From JAIRLS01 sp031551455 (GTDB taxonomy: Bacteria > Bacteroidota > Bacteroidia > Bacteroidales > UBA4181): a DNA stretch of 9,030 nt. The stretch lies in NCBI GenBank assembly GCA_031551455.1, contig JAVBNP010000177.1, forward strand, positions 1-9,030, written 5' to 3'. Every line of letters begins with the position of its first letter. Within the stretch, counting starts at the first letter, position 1. Under the pieces are notes generated by a model that was given only the letters and a program-made list of their open reading frames with translations, had not been told where the DNA came from and searched no databases. Of the stretch, positions 6,261 to 9,030 are shown piece by piece. A program made the translations under genes and the position numbers.

Positions 6261-6287
6261 TCGCGAAATTTTCAGGTAAGAAAAGAA

Positions 6288-6914
6288 ATGGTAAAACAAC
6301 GCATCATCGAAGAAGCCTCGGAACTGTTCATCCGTACGGGCGTCAAAAACACCACGATGGATGATTTGGCCCGACATATGGGCATTTCGAAACGCACCAT
6401 TTATGAGAACTTTAAGGACAAGGAAGCGATACTGATTGCATGTATCGACAATTTCCACAGGGAGAGCACCATTTTTTCCGAAAGAGTTTTCAACAGGGCC
6501 GATAATGTGGTGGATGCCATTTTGGAACTGATGCAAAAAGGTGCGGAACAGGCAGCGCTACGGCAGTTCGATATGTTGAACGACATTCGAAAATATTATC
6601 CTCAAGTATACAAAGATCATCTGATGCGCATGCATGACGATAAATGCAAAGGGATGGAACAATTAGTGCAACGAGGTATCAGCGAGGGTGTCTTTCGCGA
6701 TGACCTTAACCCGGAAATTATCGCCGTTTTTTTCAGCAAGCAAGCGGATGGGATTGCAACAACCGACCGTGACTTGGACAAATTTTCGTTTAACGAAATT
6801 TTCGAGAACATGGTAATTACATTTCTCCGCGGCATTTGCACTCCAAAAGGTATCGAAATTATCGATCGATTTAAGGGCCCGGAAAAAGAAAATTCGTCTA
6901 AACAACAACAATAA
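6288..6914 (+). CDS. TetR/AcrR family transcriptional regulator
   Basis: A 208-residue one-component regulator of usual TetR length. The N-terminal DNA-binding domain is clear: RIIEEASELFIRTGVKNTTM leads into the helix-turn-helix DDLARHMGISKRTIYENFKDKEAIL (about residues 25-49). The remaining ~155 residues form the all-helical ligand-binding and dimerisation domain, which is not specific enough to name an effector. The start at 6288 places the HTH at the normal distance from the N-terminus and just downstream of a good promoter; a longer frame from 6174 would swallow the palindrome and promoter. The next genes encode a TolC-type channel and an RND adaptor, the standard Bacteroidota efflux order in which this regulator represses the pump genes until a toxic ligand releases it. 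The C-terminal tail (KENSSKQQQ) is polar and probably disordered. Confidence 0.92.
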   Translation: MVKQRIIEEASELFIRTGVKNTTMDDLARHMGISKRTIYENFKDKEAILIACIDNFHRESTIFSERVFNRADNVVDAILELMQKGAEQAALRQFDMLNDIRKYYPQVYKDHLMRMHDDKCKGMEQLVQRGISEGVFRDDLNPEIIAVFFSKQADGIATTDRDLDKFSFNEIFENMVITFLRGICTPKGIEIIDRFKGPEKENSSKQQQ

Positions 6915-7069
6915 TGGCATACATTTTGTCCAATGCCCCTTTCTACGACGAGCCTGTTATTCGGATATGGCGACACATCTCGGGGTTCCGTCTCGAAGAA
7001 TCACATGAGACAGATTTTCGGTTATACCGTTCTCGTTCAAAGGAAAGACGATTGTTTCCGGAAATTTAA
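6914..7069 (+). CDS. Possible 51-residue small protein overlapping the tetR stop codon
   Basis: An ATG shares one base with the tetR stop (TAATG, 6912-6916), an arrangement typical of translational coupling, and a 51-codon frame runs to TAA at 7067-7069. The predicted peptide starts MAYILSNAPFYDEPVIRIW and has a strongly basic, arginine-rich end (FRLYRSRSKERRLFPEI). It has no signal peptide, no membrane segment and no family I recognise. It occupies most of the 186 bp between tetR and tolC. An open frame this short can arise by chance, so the call is tentative. Confidence 0.22.
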   Translation: MAYILSNAPFYDEPVIRIWRHISGFRLEESHETDFRLYRSRSKERRLFPEI

Positions 7070-7077
7070 AATAGCAA

Positions 7078-7085
7078 CAACTTTG
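7078..7085 (+). promoter_or_regulatory. Weak -7-like element before tolC (CAACTTTG)
   Basis: CAACTTTG matches TAnnTTTG except for its first base and lies 15 nt before the preferred ATG at 7101. A perfect short palindrome, TTTCCGGAAA (7055-7064), preceded by GGAAA (7042-7046), lies where the -33 region would be and could be a binding site. The evidence is slight; the channel gene might instead be read from the tetR promoter. Confidence 0.25.
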
Positions 7086-7100
7086 TAAATGATCATACAA

Positions 7101-8399
7101 ATGAAAATACAATTAAAGCAAATCATCCTAAGTATCATACTGCTCGGTATGTGCATACCGGGATTTTCGCAAGAGCCGAATGAAAAGGCAATGCGCTTGA
7201 CATTAAAAGAAGCACAAGATTACGCATTAAAATACAATAAAACGATATGGAATGCGGGCTTGTCGGTATCCGAAGCGCAAAAGAAAACATGGGAAACCAT
7301 TTCGGCCGGGTTGCCTCAAGTAAATGCCACGGTTGATTATCAGAACATGATGGGGTTTAAAATGGAATTTGCAGGATTGACCATTCCGTTGGAACCGACC
7401 AGCAATTTTCAAGCATCGGTCACGCAATTGTTGTTTAGCGCAAGTTACTGGGTAGGTATCAAGATGTCGAAAATCGGTGAAGAAATGACCGAAACGGCCC
7501 GTCTGCAAAGTGAATTGGATGTGAAGCAACAAACGCAATCGGCCTATCACGCGGTACTTATTGCCCAAGAAAACAAAAAAATATTGGGGTTGAACTTGAA
7601 AAATATCGAAACGTTGGCTAAAAGCACAGATGACATGGTACGCGTGGGTGTTGCCGAACAAACGGACGCCGACCAATTGAAGGTACAAGTGGCTGCGGTA
7701 ATGAACGGCATTAAAACGGTGGAGCGACACATTGAATTGGCTTATAACTTATTGCGCTTCCAACTGGGTGTTGATACCGATACCGAAATCGTGTTAACAC
7801 AAACATTGGAAGACTTGATTGCCGAAAAAGATGTTCGGGAAACGTTGTCCACGGGTTTCGATTTGAACGATAATTACAATGTCCGGTTATTGGACGGACA
7901 AATCGATTTAGCCGACAAACAGATTAGTCTCGAAAAAGCATCCAAATTGCCCACCGTGGCCGCGTTCTATAATTATACGTATAAAATCAAAAGATCGACA
8001 TTCGATATGTCACCGAACAATGTGATCGGTCTGCAAGCCAACATTCCGCTTTTTGCGTCGGGCCAACGCTATTCGCGCATACAACAAGCCAAAATTAAAT
8101 TGGAAACGGCGCAAAACAACAAATCGGTGCTTACCGATCAATTGTTGATGCAGGAAAAACAGTTGCGTTTCAATCTCAACAACGCCGTTGAATCTTTCGA
8201 ATTGCAAAAAAATGCCCTCGAAGTATCACAACGCGTGTTCGAAAGCATTACCCGTAAGTTCCAACAAGGGACGGCATCGAGCTTGGACGTTACCACAGCC
8301 AATACCAGCCTTCTGCAAGCGCAAACCAATTACATCAATGCGATGATGGAAGTATTCTCGGCACAAACCGAATTGGAAAAACTCCTCAATACATTGTAA
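7101..8399 (+). CDS. TolC family outer-membrane efflux channel protein
   Basis: A complete 432-residue outer-membrane factor of a tripartite efflux pump; as a trimer it forms the outer-membrane and periplasmic tunnel. Residues 1-24 (MKIQLKQIILSIILLGMCIPGFSQ) are a signal peptide. The repeat structure of the OEP family is visible: LTLKEAQDYALKYNKTIWNAGLSVSEAQ at the start, a long helical heptad-rich section (SAYHAVLIAQENKKILGLNL and on), FDLNDNYNVRLLDGQIDLADKQISLEKASKLP at the start of the second half, then ANIPLFASGQRYSRIQQA and the final KFQQGTASSLDVTTANTSLLQAQTNYINAMMEVFSAQTELEKLL. The ATG at 7101 is preferred over 7089 because it gives a standard signal peptide and a workable leader after the -7-like element. 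It sits downstream of tetR and upstream of an RND-type adaptor, so it probably serves that pump. Substrates are unknown. Confidence 0.92.
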   Translation: MKIQLKQIILSIILLGMCIPGFSQEPNEKAMRLTLKEAQDYALKYNKTIWNAGLSVSEAQKKTWETISAGLPQVNATVDYQNMMGFKMEFAGLTIPLEPTSNFQASVTQLLFSASYWVGIKMSKIGEEMTETARLQSELDVKQQTQSAYHAVLIAQENKKILGLNLKNIETLAKSTDDMVRVGVAEQTDADQLKVQVAAVMNGIKTVERHIELAYNLLRFQLGVDTDTEIVLTQTLEDLIAEKDVRETLSTGFDLNDNYNVRLLDGQIDLADKQISLEKASKLPTVAAFYNYTYKIKRSTFDMSPNNVIGLQANIPLFASGQRYSRIQQAKIKLETAQNNKSVLTDQLLMQEKQLRFNLNNAVESFELQKNALEVSQRVFESITRKFQQGTASSLDVTTANTSLLQAQTNYINAMMEVFSAQTELEKLLNTL

Positions 8400-8511
8400 A
8401 TTTTTGATGGATGATTTTTGGTTGACCAATCCGATTAATCGAAAATTAAAGATCAAATTGAAAAATGGCAATAATATGGAATCAAAAATTGAAAATTTAA
8501 AATCAAAAATA
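8400..8511 (+). repeat. AT-rich spacer with degenerate ATCAAAAATT/GAAAATT repeats
   Basis: The 112 bp between tolC and the adaptor are made of near-repeated words: TCGAAAATTAAA (8439-8450), ATCAAATTGAAAAAT (8452-8466), ATCAAAAATTGAAAATTTAA (8481-8500) and ATCAAAAAT again (8502-8510). ATTTTTGAT at 8400-8408 is complementary to ATCAAAAAT at 8481-8489 and 8502-8510, so a hairpin could hide the adaptor's start region. In-frame ATGs at 8404 and 8476 are passed over as starts, because 8512 gives a normal lipoprotein signal. This long, simple spacer is unusual inside an efflux operon. Confidence 0.45.
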
Positions 8512-9030
8512 ATGAAAGTTCTTTACAGTATCTTAATCGTAGCAGCGGTTGTTCTGAACGCTTGCGGCGGCGCCGGCGCCGATCAATCGCAAGCTGCGGC
8601 AGCCCAAGATTCCACTGTTTTGGTGAAAGTGCAAACAGTAGGCCAACAACCGGTGGAGCAATTAACAGAACTTACCGGTAACATCGAAGCCTACAAGGTG
8701 AACCAGATTGCGCCGACCATACCGGGTCGTATCGACAACATCTTGGTGGAAGTGGGCAATCGCGTACACAAAGGGCAGTTGTTGGTGCAAATGGACAGGA
8801 CCAATCTTGTGCAGGCGCTACTGCAATTGGCCAATGCCGAATAGGAACTCGGACGTGTTTCCGAACTCTACAAATCGGGAAGCGCCACGCAGCAACAATT
8901 TGACCAGTTGACTTCGCAAGTTGATGTAGCTCGCGAATCGGTGCGCAACCTTGCCGAAAACACCGAGTTGCTCTCACCCATTGACGGCGTGGTGACTGCT
9001 CGCACATTCGATGCCAAGAATCTTTATGTC
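8512..9030 (+). pseudogene. RND efflux periplasmic adaptor (HlyD/AcrA-type lipoprotein), interrupted by an in-frame TAG; 3' end outside window
   Basis: The adaptor would link the TolC channel to an inner-membrane RND pump, whose gene is expected just beyond the window. From ATG 8512: a lipoprotein signal MKVLYSILIVAAVVLNAC with lipid-acceptor Cys18, an Ala/Gln-rich linker, a beta-strand segment (TELTGNIEAYKVNQIAPTIP), and the biotinyl-lipoyl half-motif GRIDNILVEVGNRVHKGQLL. After residue 110 (LLQLANAE) a TAG at 8842-8844 stops the frame. Without any shift the same frame then reads ELGRVSELYKSGSATQQQFD, a helical hairpin, and LLSPIDGVVTARTFD, the second lipoyl half-motif, to base 9030. One CAG-to-TAG change explains everything. 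The product would be a 110-residue fragment lacking the hairpin and barrel domains. A sequencing error or readthrough remain possible; general TAG recoding is unlikely because yaaA ends naturally at TAG. Confidence 0.82.

Noticed and set aside
6174..6287. Longer in-frame start for the TetR regulator (ATG at 6174, 38 extra residues)
   Set aside because: It would start upstream of the best promoter and would translate through the 20-bp palindrome; the extra residues do not resemble the TetR N-terminus, whereas MVKQRIIEEA at 6288 does.
8404..8511. Longer adaptor starts at 8404 and 8476
   Set aside because: The added residues come from AT-rich low-complexity DNA and would bury the lipoprotein signal, which begins properly at MKVLYSILIV from 8512.
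8842..8844. TAG reassigned to an amino acid genome-wide
   Set aside because: yaaA in the same window stops at TAG exactly where the family C-terminus (WVFVR) ends, so TAG appears to act as a normal stop here.
8672..9007. Long open minus-strand frame over the adaptor region
   Set aside because: It is antisense to clearly recognisable adaptor sequence, its translation is cysteine/arginine-rich with no family resemblance, and it is best explained as a shadow frame.

Overview
The window looks like ordinary chromosomal DNA from a member of the Bacteroidota, most likely the order Bacteroidales. The evidence is a PorP/SprF-type gene of the type IX secretion system, a secreted C69-family peptidase of the Bacteroidales type, and promoter-like matches to the Bacteroidota -7 consensus TAnnTTTG upstream of several genes. 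There are no rRNA or tRNA genes, no CRISPR array, and no phage or transposase gene.

Layout. Positions 1-729 hold the 3' end of an NADPH-dependent glutamate synthase-type flavoprotein gene. A GNAT N-acetyltransferase gene (765-1250, minus) converges on it. Across a 181-bp divergent promoter region lies a secreted C69 peptidase gene (1432-3018). The 243-bp gap after it holds a long perfect inverted repeat resembling a dispersed REP/MITE and two smaller, mutually related hairpins. Then comes yaaA (3262-4026, minus), divergent from a porP/sprF-type gene (4145-5074). A ROK-family sugar kinase gene (5137-6105) follows the latter, probably co-transcribed, and ends at a strong intrinsic terminator.

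The last third (6160-9030) is a typical Bacteroidota efflux locus: a TetR regulator, a TolC-family outer-membrane channel, and a lipoprotein adaptor of the RND type that runs off the window. The regulator is preceded by a perfect 20-bp palindrome and by a second 9+9-bp inverted repeat that flanks its -33 element; both are good operator candidates. A 51-codon frame starts on the tetR stop codon (TAATG) and fills most of the gap to tolC.

The most notable anomaly is in the adaptor gene. An in-frame TAG falls in the coiled-coil region, yet the same frame continues with clear adaptor sequence to the window edge. It looks like a CAG-to-TAG nonsense change, or a sequencing error, rather than recoding, because yaaA also uses TAG at its natural C-terminus. 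I found no convincing evidence of a wholly new biological system.
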